DNA of 64,000 nt from Anagrus nilaparvatae. Lineage: Eukaryota; Arthropoda; Insecta; Hymenoptera; Mymaridae. Both the position numbers and the translations under genes were made by a program. Below are positions 20,900 to 31,869 of the stretch, one piece after another; position 1 is the stretch's first letter; each line of letters opens with the position of its first letter. A model generated the notes under the pieces. The model saw nothing but the letters and a program-made list of their open reading frames with translations, ran no database searches and was not told the DNA's origin. The DNA lies in NCBI GenBank assembly GCA_022575985.1, contig JAKSXM010000272.1, positions 4,278,001 to 4,342,000 on the forward strand, given 5' to 3'.

Positions 20900-21868
20900 G
20901 AGTCATTAACACCTGCTAGAGTCATTAACACTGTTTCTAAAGGCCAAAAATTTTCATTAAATTCTAGTTTAGATAATAAAAATGCTGTTGATACAATTAA
21001 AAATATTGAACAACTTTTTAATAATCATAAATTTGATAGTGAAGTTGTTAATGATATTAGGTAAAGTGTTATTTCTAGTATTAATAAACATTTAAATAAA
21101 AATAAACATATCTCGGTTTTGGAAAAATGTTTTCAGGATGATATTAATTTTACCAAAAAATATTTAAAAAACAATAATCATAACATATTTTTTACTAATG
21201 CTGATAAAGGAAACTCCACATTTGCATTAGATAGATCCACCTATAATTTAAAAATGGAAAATGAAATTCTTAATGAAAGTTCTACTTATATTAAGCTTGA
21301 TTTTAATCCTTTAACTCAATTAAAAAAAGATACTCAAAATTTCTTACATATGTGGAATATTAATGGGTTTTTCAATAGATCATATCATGAATGGGCTTTA
21401 ACTCAAACTGATATAGTATTACCTAGACTTTATGGTCTTCCAAAAATACACAAAATTGTCATAGATTATAATGGAATATTACACTACAATCAATATCTAT
21501 CTATCTATCTATAATCAATATGTTTTATCTACTATCAATACTCCCACACATTTTTTAGCTAAATTTATTAGTACTTTACTAACTACTAGTATCAAGAAAC
21601 CTGCTTCTTACATTAAAAATAGCCAAAATTTTATTACTGAATTTCTGAAATGTCCATACCTAACAACCAAATTTTAATAAGTTTAGATGCTACTTCTTTA
21701 TTTACCAATGTGCCTATTGATTTAGTTAAAAATAGTATTATTACTTTATTATTAACATCCAAAATGATCCCTTGAATAAAAAAGATGGTTCTCAACAGCT
21801 TTTTAAGCCTTATCTGCATGCTTTACATAAAATGAGAAGAAAAAATTTATGTAAATTTAAAAATTCAT
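20900..21868 (+). pseudogene. PLE reverse transcriptase, N-terminal part
   Basis: Translation gives DTIKNIEQLFNNH, then a stop near 21062, ISSINKHLNKNKHISVLEKC, FFTNADKGNSTFALDRSTYN and LPRLYGLPKIHK. A frame change near 21470-21540 is followed by HFLAKFISTLL and SLDATSLFTNVPI. ADKGN, GLPKIHK and SLDA/LFTNVP are conserved N-terminal RT motifs of Penelope elements. The copy stops at the 1.4-kb element that begins at 21873; no continuation was found on its far side. Confidence 0.8.
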
Positions 21869-21872
21869 AATA

Positions 21873-23294
21873 CCGTATAGGAGCCAGTTTTCGATCATAA
21901 GTCACTTTCTTATACCTAGCTGTATCTTTATTTATTGAAAAATATACTTTAAAATTAATAATTCGAGTTAAATATTGTTGCATTTGATCAGGGAAATCCT
22001 ATATTTTATTATTCCAATTAAAAAAATATCAAATTTATTGATGGGTAATTAATAATTTACATTTATTACAAGTGTGCAAGGTAAGGTAATTTCGATAATG
22101 CAAATTCTATTTTTGATAATAGTATCATTTTGATCGAATTAATTTTCGATAATTTGAAAATCGTTAAAACTAAGTTTAAATCGCGCGAGTTTTAATAGAA
22201 TTCTTATAGGTATAACTATACCTATTTCTTAACTCCCTTTTCACTTCTTTTTTCTTGTTTTTTTAATATAAAATACCTATAATAAGAGTAAAATATAGTA
22301 AACAACAGATGAACTACACACTTGTATAATCATGTATTTTAAACATTTATTTGTTAAAATTTGCTTTTTAATTTTAATTAACGAAAGATAATAGTTGATA
22401 ATTATAATGTTTTTAAAACTCAAGGAAACAAAATAGACCCCCTGTTTACGCAACCCGCCGTTTCAATAACGTTCGCGAGCGAAATTTTTATCAACAACAC
22501 GCATTTGTTTAACTCTTTATTTATTTGTGTATTTAAAAGTAAAAAAAGCATTAATTTTGTGAAACAAGTGTTAGAATATAATTTTTATACATTTTTAATA
22601 TTAAAATAAAGATTTTTTTCCAATTTTAAAGTGTTTTTACGTAATTTTTATTAAAATCAAAGCATTTACGAGGATTTATTGTGTTATAAACAAAGTGATA
22701 CATAAGTATATAAGTACTTTAAATTGTGTTTATGTGTGTTAGTTTATAAAATATTCTATTAATTATTATAAAATATAGTATAAATAATGTAATTATGACA
22801 AATTTAGTGTTTTATTATTAAATAAATATCGTTTAAATTAAAAAAAGTGTAATTAAATTGAAAATATCGAAAATACCCATACGTGTAAAAAAGTTCGGAT
22901 TCGATTATCGATATACCTATTTAAAATAAATTTGCAATAAATAAGTGAATATAACCCTTTCCCTTCATTTATTAAAGCTTCACAGCGTAATTAAAAGCAT
23001 TTTTAGTGTTCGGCATAGAGTAGGTATCCCTAAAACTCGATTTTAATAACACACGAGATTTGGTGAAAACGATGAGAAAAATCTCGTAAGGTTGTACAAG
23101 AGAACATTTTTCTTATTTTTTTTCTTAATTTAAATTGTTTTTTAACATCGGTAAGGTAAAAATCAGTTCTTTAGGGTTTATAGTTTCATAATAAAACTCG
23201 GTTTTAGATAAATTATGCATACTTTTTTATATAAACGCTATTTTGTGTGTATTTGATCGAAATTCAATACGTTCGAAAATTGGCTCCTATACGG
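21873..23294. mobile_element. 1.42-kb TA-flanked element, copy 1
   Basis: Terminal inverted repeats CCGTATAGGAGCCAGTTTTCGA and TCGAAAATTGGCTCCTATACGG (the ends quoted overlap 18 of 22 bases), flanked by TA. It is near-identical over its whole length to 45584-46995. No long open frame: a non-autonomous DNA transposon. Confidence 0.88.
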
Positions 23295-23436
23295 TACATA
23301 CATATTTTATCTCAGCAGTTAATATTATATTAGTTTTCCTATTCTATCGATAAATATATCAATACTCATTATCTTGCTATTTTTTATAGATGTCGTTTTT
23401 AATTTAACGATTGTTATGATTATATTTTATTATCAT

Positions 23437-23783
23437 ACTTGTTTTCATGTGGAATCTTATTAAAATTTAGTATCAAAATAGTCATGTCAGTAATTTTCAT
23501 ATTAACTTATAATTGATATTATTTTTTATATTATAAACTTCTGTTTAATTCATGACATAATTCATTTTTTGAATTTATAAACTTCATATATTTAAATTAT
23601 AAGTAACATCACATCATTATATAAATATATATTATAATTATTTTTTTTTTTATTATACGTTTATTTTGTAAAATATTTATTGTAGTTTTGATATGGTCGA
23701 CATGGATCGACGAAACGTCAATTAAAGAAACATAACACCAATAAACTTTTACTTGGATAGATCGATTTTTTTTTTTACCTTTT
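23437..23783 (+). repeat. PLE pseudo-LTR-like arm (right) with ribozyme-like core
   Basis: Uninterrupted right arm paired with 17534-17688 plus 19741-19963. At 23688-23719 it reads TTGATAT, then the stem GTCGA/TCGAC around CATGGA, then GAAACGTC. Compared with 15175 the CTGATGA core is degenerate, but stem II and GAAAC are intact. Confidence 0.7.
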
Positions 23784-24119
23784 AAATTTTACCAAGTGAT
23801 GAATATTTCATCAATTATGAAAAAATAATTGTTGAAGACTGTTTCGGGGGGTTTTCAGGTGTGCTGAGTTCAAATTTTATACTTAAATTTTAAAATTCAA
23901 ATTTTCTAACCCGAAATTAGCCTTATTTTTTCGAAAAAATGCCAAATTTTTTAAAATTGAAAAAATATCACTCGTAGAAAAAATACAAAAAAATGTAAAA
24001 TTATTCAGAATGGATTAAAATTTTTTGTAAAGTGATAAAAAAAAAATCTTAGGAATTTATAATAATTCAAAACTGTCCACAAAAATAGTTCAAACGTATA
24101 ACAATTTTTCGTCCTCGAA

Positions 24120-24318
24120 TAGTATATTAAGTATCAAGGGCGTAAAAGTTTCAGCACTAGCACGAGTGCTCGGCGAAGCCGGGCACGAGTGATTTGTGTT
24201 CACGCTCGTGTCTAAAGTATTTCACCCATGGTGCTTACACTATTTTTTGCCCCTATGGGCGTAGAACGAGTTCAGAAAATTCTTCACGCATGAATTTTAC
24301 GCCCGGGAGGGCAAAAAA
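24120..24318. mobile_element. ~200-bp AAGTATCAAGGGC MITE, inserted in a fold-back arm
   Basis: Near-identical to 2152-2350 and 44022-44205. The start CAAGGGCGTAAAA and end TTTTACGCCCGGGAGGGC give a short subterminal inverted repeat around GGGCGTAAAA. The uninterrupted partner arm near 25280 shows it is an insertion of about 200 bp. Confidence 0.82.
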
Positions 24319-24662
24319 TACTTTTATACATTTTTAAATTGCTTTGAACGCTTTGAAATACTTTAAAATAGTTTTGAATGTTTTAAAAAATTTAAAATTT
24401 TTATTGAATTCATAATTTTTATTTGTTTTATTTTTACATTTTCAATTGAAAATTTAATATTCTAATTTAATAATGAATAATCCAGGTTTATCCACGAGAG
24501 CAAAAAATTAGTCGAGAAAAAGTGATTTATTACTTTATAACGATAATGTGAAGATAAATTCTTCTTATAAGCAGTTAAAAATACATTTTATTAACGAGAT
24601 ACAAAAACATAGAAATGGCCATCAAGCAGATTAAAAAAAATATTTTAAATATTTTTTTTAAA

Positions 24663-25072
24663 CGGCATCGGCCGTGGTCTAGTGGTTTAAAGCCGCGCGA
24701 CCTATATGTAAGTAGAGATACTTTCATAAATTTCGTGGGTTCGAATCCCGAGTTAGTAGGAGTATATATACGTTACTTGTAGTATGAAAATACTTCCGTA
24801 AATATATACAGATTTAAAATTCTTCACCACTTTGAAGCTAGGATTCTGTTTTCATCATAATATTTAAAAGAAAAATCGAATATTATGAAGAAAACAGGTT
24901 CTGGGTGGAAGGCAAGACACCACCATAAAAAGTCTTTCACATTAAGGTTGTACATAAAAAAAATATATATTTATGTATATTAAGGTTTAAAATTAAGGTT
25001 AAAAAGCGGTTAAGTTAAGGTTCGAGCGTATATCCATAATAGGAATTAAAAAAAAAAAAAAAAAAAAAAAAA
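24663..25072 (+). repeat. tRNA-derived SINE
   Basis: A-box TGGTCTAGTGG and B-box GGGTTCGAATCCC are spaced as in a tRNA, with a T-arm-like CGTGGGTTCGAATCCCGAG. A non-tRNA body follows, ending in a run of about 24 A (25049-25072). A head, body and A-tail are the SINE layout. Confidence 0.78.
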
Positions 25073-25450
25073 ACGTTGATGGCCTCTCGCCTTTTTTTGT
25101 ATTCTTTAATAAAATGTATTTTCAACTGCTTATAAGAAGAATTTATCTTGATATTATCAATTGAAAAATGCAAAATTAAAACAAATAAATATTTTGAATT
25201 TAATAAAAACTTTTAAATTATTTAAAACTATTTTTAAAGTATTTCAAAGTGTTCAAAACTATTCAAAAAAGTATAAAAGTATTTTCGAGGACGGGAAATT
25301 GTTATACTTTTGAAATTTTTTTATAGAAAGTTTTAAATCGAGTTATTATAAATTCCTAAGAATTTTTTTTGCATTACTTTACAATAGTTTTTAATCCATT
25401 CAGAATACTAATTAATTTTTTTGTACTTTTTCGTTTTAAAATAAATACTT

Positions 25451-26016
25451 AGGTTCAAAATTCACAACGAAATTACCAAGTGTTGTAAGAAACACAGTAA
25501 AAAAATACGGTTATAATATAGGGTTCAAAACTGACAATAAATTAGAAAAACATTTCAAAAAGAAAAACAATACAAATAACAATTTTCTAGATAGGACCAG
25601 CGTATATAAAGTATCATGTGACTCATGTGATAAAATATACACCAGTTTAGAAAAAGGTTTAATGACCATATTCCAAAACACAAAATATGAATTCTGTACA
25701 ACAATTAGAAAAAGTAAACAACAAATACGGATTAAATTTAATTAATAATAATCACGACTACACAGACAATAAAATTAACAATGTACAAAAAAATTTAAAC
25801 CCGATATATTTTTGCAATTAAGGTAAATTTTTGGATACACTAGAGGAATTTGAAATTTATAAAAATACACAAATGAATTCAAATAAATTAATTAATGGTA
25901 AGTTACTAAATAAAAAAAACGTATTATTTGATAAAATAATAAAAAAACATGTTATATTTTCAAAAAATAAAAGAAAAAGCAAAAATAAAAATAAAAAATT
26001 CTCCTATATATATTAA
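25451..26016 (+). pseudogene. PLE GIY-YIG end, decayed
   Basis: Translation reads IGFKTDNKLEKHFKKKN, then SVYKVSCDSCDKIYTS and, after a break, MDTLEEFEIYKNTQMNSNKL with NVLFDKIIKK. These align in order with the end of the PLE at 14057-15004 (same FRTDNKLEKLL, VYKISCESCDKIYIG and LDTLEKYEIYK segments). The YIG half of the nuclease motif and its following Arg helix are frameshifted and lost. Confidence 0.75.
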
Positions 26017-26520
26017 AATGAAATAATAGAAAAAATTGAATATTTTTGATTTTATTCAAGAATAATTTATGAAGAACTGTAAGGACGAAAATACATGAAA
26101 GTTTGTTTTAAATCTTTAAAGAAATACACCTAACCCATTTTTTTTTTTTAATATTTAAATATGCTTATGTTTAACCTCTTTGAACCTTACGTTATAAAGG
26201 AGGTCACCAATAATTTGCACAAGCGGTCCAAACCGCATTCTTTGCTTTTATTTCCTCGGAAGTCGATATATATATTGAGATATATACTGCTTTTTCCTTT
26301 AATGGAAATAATTTTTTGGTTTGAAGACGTATGTGGATAAATTGTTAGTGAAACTGTAGGGTTAGAAGGAGTATAAAGGGTTGGTGGAACTTTAACAACC
26401 GTTTCTCAAACTCAACTATCTTTATTATAAGATGATTTAAACAGTATAAATACTGTTGTCGTTCCAAATATTAAAAAGATTTTAGTAGGAATTTATTATG
26501 AATAATAAATGCGATCTTGA

Positions 26521-28395
26521 AGAAAAATAATTGGCGTAATTAACAAAAATTTACACAATAAAAAACATATTAAATATATAGACAAAATTATAGATGAAAA
26601 ATTAAAAAATACAAAAAAGTTTATAAGTGACCACCCTAATTTACTTGTCACAAGAGCAGACAAAGGAAACTCAACAGTAATAACCTATAGAAAAAAATAT
26701 AACAAACAAATTGAGGAGCAATTAACAAATAAAGATGCGTACTTAGAAATAGAAAAAGATCCCTTAGTCTCTTTAATAAATCTTGTTACAAATTTCCTTT
26801 CAAAATGGGATTTTTGGAACGTTTTCGATAGTGATGAATCTTTCCGTTACATTAAATTAAATGTTAAAAATACAGTTTTAGCTTTAGTTTATGGTTTAAT
26901 AAAAATTCACAAAGAAGGTTTCCCAATTAGAATTATTGTTTCATTCATAAACAGCCCTTTATATAATTTTGACAAATGCCTTACTAAGTTTTTACAAAAA
27001 TATATAAAAAAACCCTCCTCCTCAGTTAAAAACAGTTCAGAAATAAAAAATTTTTTATCAAATAACGTAGTTCCTGAAGAATATGAGCTAGTTTCATTAG
27101 ATGTCGTGGCGATGTTTCCCAGCATTCCACATAGTTTAGTGTTGGAAGCTTTAGACAGAAATTGGGAAAGTATCGAAAAGAAGATCCCTATTAATAAGTT
27201 ACAATTTTTAAATGGTATAAACTTCTTACTCAATTCCACTTACATTAAATTCAACAATAAATTCTATAAACAAAAAAAAGGCCTTCCTATGGGTTTCTGT
27301 TCTTCCCCATTTTTTTGTGAACTAGTTATGGACCATCTAGAAAAAGTATCTTTAGATAAATTAAAAAGTAGTATAGTATTAAATAATAGTTCAAATTATT
27401 TTACGAATCCTCCAAAAGACTGCAAATCTCCAATAATTTTTTACAAAAGATATGTAGATGACATACTTTTGATTTGCAACAAAAAATATTTAGACAAATT
27501 AACCCCTATATTTAATAATTACAATACAAATATTCAGTTTACAATGGAAAATGAAAATACTTCAGACAATAGCATAAATTTCTTAGATATTAAAATATTT
27601 CGCAATAAAAATTCTTTGGTAGAAACAAACTGGTATAGAAAAGATACATTTTCAGCAAGGTACATTAATTTTGTCTCGCATCACCCAATCAAACAAAAAA
27701 TTGCAATAATCTATAGTATAATTGACAAATGCATTTTACTGTCAGATAAAAAATTTTATCAAGATAACATCAACATAGCTAAAACATTCTTATTTGCTAA
27801 TGACTACCCTTCAAAATTTATTGATAAATATATAAACAAAAGATTAGCCCACTTAAGTAATACTAATAAGAACGTCAATCTTACTGATAATATTTCCAAA
27901 AATATTTTAGTGATCCCTTTTTATAAATATTTAAACGATGATATTATAATGAGCCTAAAAAATTCAAATATCTCCGTCGTAAACCAAATCCCTAACAAGT
28001 TCAACACACTTATAACTCTAGGCAAAGATAAAATAAGTAAATCTGAAATAAATAACGTAGTTTATAAAATTAAATGCAGAGATTGTAAATTTGCCTACAT
28101 AGGCCAGACTAGCAGAAAACTTTACAAACGTGTTAATGAACACAAAAAAGCATATAAAAATCGAAAAAAAGACTCAATATTTCATATCCACAGGAAGTCA
28201 AAAAAACATAAAATAAATTTTAATTTAAAATCAATAAAAATACTTGATCAACAAAAAAAGTTATACCGGAGACTGTTTTCTGAAATGCTCCATATACACG
28301 ACTGTAAGTCAACACTTAACCGTATGCAAGACACTCAAAACCTGAAATATTATTACAAAAATACTATAGATTTAATTAATAAAAAACTTTCCTAA
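26521..28395 (+). CDS. PLE polyprotein: reverse transcriptase and GIY-YIG nuclease
   Basis: A frame of 625 codons without a stop, open from just after a TGA at 26518. The first Met is at 27106, so the true start is lost, upstream or non-standard. N-terminal motifs are NLLVTRADKGNSTVI and YGLIKIHKEGFPIR; then VSLDVVAMFPSIP (first catalytic Asp), KKGLPMGFCSSPF, KRYVDDILLIC (catalytic DD), NSINFLDIKIF and SHHPIKQKIA. The linker has FYKYLNDDI and a GKDKISKSE block. The nuclease is VVYKIKCRDCKFAYIGQTSR with VNEHKKAYKN after it. PLE enzymes prime reverse transcription at nicks made by the GIY-YIG domain. All motifs are intact, but the N-terminal 150-200 residues of full-length PLEs seem to be missing. 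Confidence 0.9.
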   Translation, partial: RKIIGVINKNLHNKKHIKYIDKIIDEKLKNTKKFISDHPNLLVTRADKGNSTVITYRKKYNKQIEEQLTNKDAYLEIEKDPLVSLINLVTNFLSKWDFWNVFDSDESFRYIKLNVKNTVLALVYGLIKIHKEGFPIRIIVSFINSPLYNFDKCLTKFLQKYIKKPSSSVKNSSEIKNFLSNNVVPEEYELVSLDVVAMFPSIPHSLVLEALDRNWESIEKKIPINKLQFLNGINFLLNSTYIKFNNKFYKQKKGLPMGFCSSPFFCELVMDHLEKVSLDKLKSSIVLNNSSNYFTNPPKDCKSPIIFYKRYVDDILLICNKKYLDKLTPIFNNYNTNIQFTMENENTSDNSINFLDIKIFRNKNSLVETNWYRKDTFSARYINFVSHHPIKQKIAIIYSIIDKCILLSDKKFYQDNINIAKTFLFANDYPSKFIDKYINKRLAHLSNTNKNVNLTDNISKNILVIPFYKYLNDDIIMSLKNSNISVVNQIPNKFNTLITLGKDKISKSEINNVVYKIKCRDCKFAYIGQTSRKLYKRVNEHKKAYKNRKKDSIFHIHRKSKKHKINFNLKSIKILDQQKKLYRRLFSEMLHIHDCKSTLNRMQDTQNLKYYYKNTIDLINKKLS

Positions 28396-29133
28396 TTAGA
28401 TAATATAAAAAATTTAGACGATAATACAATAAAACGAATAAATGATTTAATATTTTAATAATATTTTTAAATAAAAAATTTGTTTTTGTTGTTTTTGCTG
28501 TTTTGCTTTTTTATAACGATTTTAAAACTTTGTTTCGCGTTTTTTATATAAAAAATAGTTTAAAAATACGTTAAAGAAAAAAATCAAAGAAAAAAATATT
28601 TCTCTCTCATTAGAGCTACATAAAATTACAGCTGTGACATAAGATCTTTAAATTTATATACTTTATGTAATTTCTAGGTACTTGAGCTATAAACTCTTAA
28701 CCCTTGATTCCTATACATTAGTAATTAAAAAAAATATCAATTTTGTTTATCTTACTCAAATTCTTTCAATATATAAAAAAACTTTTTTCTCTTTGTCTAA
28801 TAATAAAAAAATTTTTGTTAACGTATGAATCGGTGAACCTTTAAACTTTTTCAATTTAATAGATTTTAGTACTTCATTAGCAGTGAGAACAGAAACTCTT
28901 ATAACTAAAATTACAGTTTATTATTGTTTTCTATATATATAAAAAATTTTTTTAAAAAAATTTTATAATGTTTATTGTATAATATTATGTTTCTAATTCA
29001 AAAAGATATTTTTTAAAATTTTCGTAAGTTAATTATTATATATTTATTTAATTTGAAAATTTAGTTTTTCTGTAATAAAAAAATTTTTGTAAAAAATAGT
29101 TTATATAAATTGTATGCATTGTATTTTTTAGAT

Positions 29134-29166
29134 CTTGAAAAGGGAGACACAGATCTCCGAAACGTC
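29134..29166 (+). ncRNA. degenerate hammerhead-like motif in the PLE 3' region
   Basis: TTGAAAA, then a 5-bp stem GGAGA/TCTCC (29143-29147, 29154-29158) with a 6-nt loop, then GAAACGTC (29159-29166). Stem II and GAAAC match the motif at 15175, but the CTGATGA core has changed, so cleavage is doubtful. Confidence 0.4.
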
Positions 29167-29821
29167 GCACAGTGTGGCAAAATGGACAAAAATCGCTCTT
29201 GGACTAAGTTCTTGAGCTATCGACTTGAAAACTGTTTTGAATGACTTTAAAATAAGCCTGCTTTCTTGTCTCACTGCGGATTTTTCATATTTATTTATTT
29301 TTAATTAGCCTATTTACTCGACCTCAACCCATTCATTTATCGAAATTTTCACTTCCTACATTTTTTGCATTCTAAAACAAAAGGGAAATTTTTTTTTCTT
29401 AATCCTGCATTATATACATAAAATTTAAAAAACATTTTTAAGCCAAAAAATATTACATAATAATTTTTGCATATTTTAGAATCTCGCATAAAATTCATTT
29501 TTAGTCAATAGGCTAATTATAAATAAAAAAATCGAAAAATCCGCAGTGAGACACGAAAACAGGCTTATTTTAAAGTCGTTCAAAACAGGTTTCAAGTCGA
29601 TAGCTAAAAAACTCAGTCCAAGAGCGATTTTTGTCCATTTTGCCACACTGTGCGTCGATTTAAAAACATTAAAGAAATATCTTGTTCCAAAAAGATCGCA
29701 TTTATTATTCATAATAAATTCCTACTAAAATCAACTATCTTTAACCTTTTTTAGGATTTGGGAAGGCCAATTGCGGTCCAAGGTCCGACTTTTTTATAGG
29801 AGCCATGCTGACAATTCCGTC

Positions 29822-29950
29822 TTTAAAGCGCAGAGTTGTACTTCTACAACTCTATGCTTTAAAAGAGGCGCGAAAAATCTTAGAAAAACGCCCTCTATGC
29901 ATGACATACGGAGACAGTAAATAGAACTTTCTATTTCATCTGTCTCCTGC
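29822..29950. other. two adjacent short hairpins
   Basis: AGAGTTGTA..TACAACTCT with a 4-base loop (about 29829-29852), and GGAGACAG ... CTGTCTCC with an inner AATAGA/TCTATT (about 29911-29947). They lie just outside the PLE right boundary in GC-richer sequence; role unknown. Confidence 0.45.
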
Positions 29951-30082
29951 GGAACGGCAGCTAGCTCTACTCTCCCTTCTTATAATAAATATTTAATTTT
30001 TATTAAATATTAATAAAATAATAAATATAATATTATAATAAATATTTAATTTTTATTAAATATTTATTTAGAAAAAAAAGTA

Positions 30083-30172
30083 TAATTGCTCTGCATCAGC
30101 GGCGAACCCACTTCATAATATAAATACTATATTACAAAGCAAGAACGTTACCTCTGCGCTACCGAGCCGGTT
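30083..30172 (-). repeat. tRNA-derived SINE head
   Basis: The minus strand reads GGCTCGGTAGCGCAGAGGTA (A-box TAGCGCAGAGG), then GTGGGTTCGCCGC (B-box). Downstream on the minus strand (30082 to about 29985) is an A/T-rich tail. No intact anticodon arm. Confidence 0.6.
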
Positions 30173-30899
30173 TTTTAAATATTTAAATGATTTCAAGCAA
30201 TCAATCTCAGAAATTAGAGGTCGAAAACGCGAAAAATTTTAATTTTTTTTCACTAAAACTGATTTTTCTCAGGTTGTTAGAGGTCTTTTGAGACGAGTTT
30301 TTGTGCATTATTTCTTGGAAAAAATGCTATTAATCCGACATTTTTTTTTTTAATTTGAGCTGACGGGTTACAACTGTTTAAAGCTAAGAAGTTCAATATT
30401 GAAAAACTCAAGAAAGGTCATTTTCATCACTTCATATCTTAAAATGGTTTGTATGAAAATGTAAAAACCAAATCGCTTTGTATTTATTCAATGCTTTTCT
30501 AAAGCCACTTTTGTTTTGTTTTCTATTTAATGCATTCATTAAAGAGAAAGAGAAAAAAAAACTACTTACAGTCAAATTTTTGAATTTTCGGTTTTTTCAT
30601 ACTTAGGACAGCCGACATCTATATATTATTTTTTTGGTTTTTTTAATATATGAAATCGCCGAAAGTATAGATTGAAATTTTTTCAGTTTTCAATTTTTAA
30701 TATCGTAGACCGCCAATATGAATTTCACTATGCAGTAAAATTTTTTTATTTTTTGATTTCTTCATACTATGAAAAGCCGACATCTATATTATTTTTTGGG
30801 TTTTTTGATATATAAAACAGCCGACAAAATAAATTGAAATTTTAGAAATTTTATCATATTGTACACTCCCAGACCAAAAGAATTTTTTCTTAACCAAAA

Positions 30900-31590
30900 G
30901 AAAATTTTGGAGCTATTACGATTGCTTCAACGAATTTTTTACAAATTAGATAATTTTTAAAAAATATTATATTTTAGAAAAAAAAATTTAGTAAAGTACC
31001 CAAATCGCGTTATTTTGTATACAAAAAACGTCAGTTTGGAGATTATGTAGGCTTCGTTAATCATTATTTTGCAATTCTTGCTGAGCGAATCTCAATATTT
31101 TTAAAAAATATTAACTTTAAGAAAAAAAAATTTATTAAAGTACCCGGAATGCACCATTTTGTATACCAAAAACGTCAGTTTTGAGCTTATGTGCGCTTTG
31201 TAAATCATTATTTTGAAATTCTGGCTGAGCGAATCTCAATATTTTTAAAAAATATTAACTTTCAGAAAAAGAAATTACTAAATTACCCGGAATGCGATTT
31301 ATTGTATACCAAAAACGTCAGTTTTGAGGTTATGTGCACTTCGTTACTCATTATTTTCAAATTTTGGCTGAGGGAATTTTAATATTTTTAAAAAATATTA
31401 TATTTTAGAAAAAAAAATTTATTAAAGTACCCGAATTGCGCTATAATGGATACCAAAAATGTCAGTTTAGAGGTTATGTGCGCTCCGTTAATCATTATTT
31501 TGAAATTCTGGCTGAGCAAATCTTAATATTTTTAAAAAATATTTATTTTCAGAAAAAAAAATTTTTTAAATAACTGAATTGGGCGATTTT
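30900..31590. repeat. ~140-bp minisatellite, about 4.5 units
   Basis: Each unit contains CCAAAAACGTCAGTTTTGAG, TTATGTGCGCTTCGTTAATC, TTCTGGCTGAGCGAATCT and TTTTTAAAAAATATTA. Open frames here are unit read-through. Confidence 0.88.
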
Positions 31591-31869
31591 CACCGTCAAT
31601 TTCGGGGTTTTCACTGAAAAATATGAACCGAATTTCATGAAAATCACACATCATCATCTTCTACCCAAAAAAGTAACTTTAAGATGCCAGCGTCTCGGAA
31701 ATACGTTTTTTTTTCACTATACCCTAATGGATAATTTTTCTGCCTTTGGAAGTCACGGGCCTCGGTTCAATCTTGGTAGGAGTCGACATTTTTCTTCGGT
31801 TTTTTTAAATCAGATTTTAACTTATTTAAACCAAAAAATAAGTTATTAATAAATTAAAGTCCATACCTA

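Larger units (their letters stand above)
23975..25425. mobile_element. fold-back element interrupted by a MITE and a SINE
   Basis: The left arm (23975-24610 minus the insert at 24120-24318) pairs with the right arm (25090-25425). Shared blocks include CTTAGGAATTTATAATAA, CGTCCTCGAA and AATTCTTCTTATAAGCAG. The loop holds the SINE at 24663. Confidence 0.8.
26425..29730 (+). mobile_element. near-complete Penelope-like retroelement
   Basis: It contains one long RT/GIY-YIG frame. The 41 bp at 26478-26518 are perfectly inverted at 29692-29732, and a 13-bp direct repeat TCAACTATCTTTA lies at 26412-26424 and 29731-29743, a candidate target duplication. The 3' region holds an inverted pair (29165-29320 against 29505-29660) with CACAGTGTGGCAAAATGG, which fits the inverted pseudo-LTR architecture of PLEs. 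It is a different subfamily from the PLE at 14030. Confidence 0.8.

Noticed and set aside
26907..27239. Minus-strand 110-aa frame
   Set aside because: Antisense shadow of the intact PLE reverse transcriptase.
29476..29728. Frames on both strands, 60-78 aa
   Set aside because: They lie in the inverted 3' region of the PLE and mirror 29165-29320.
30900..31590. Regularly spaced repeats considered as a CRISPR array
   Set aside because: Units are ~140 bp, contiguous and diverged, without short direct repeats and unique spacers; eukaryotic minisatellite.
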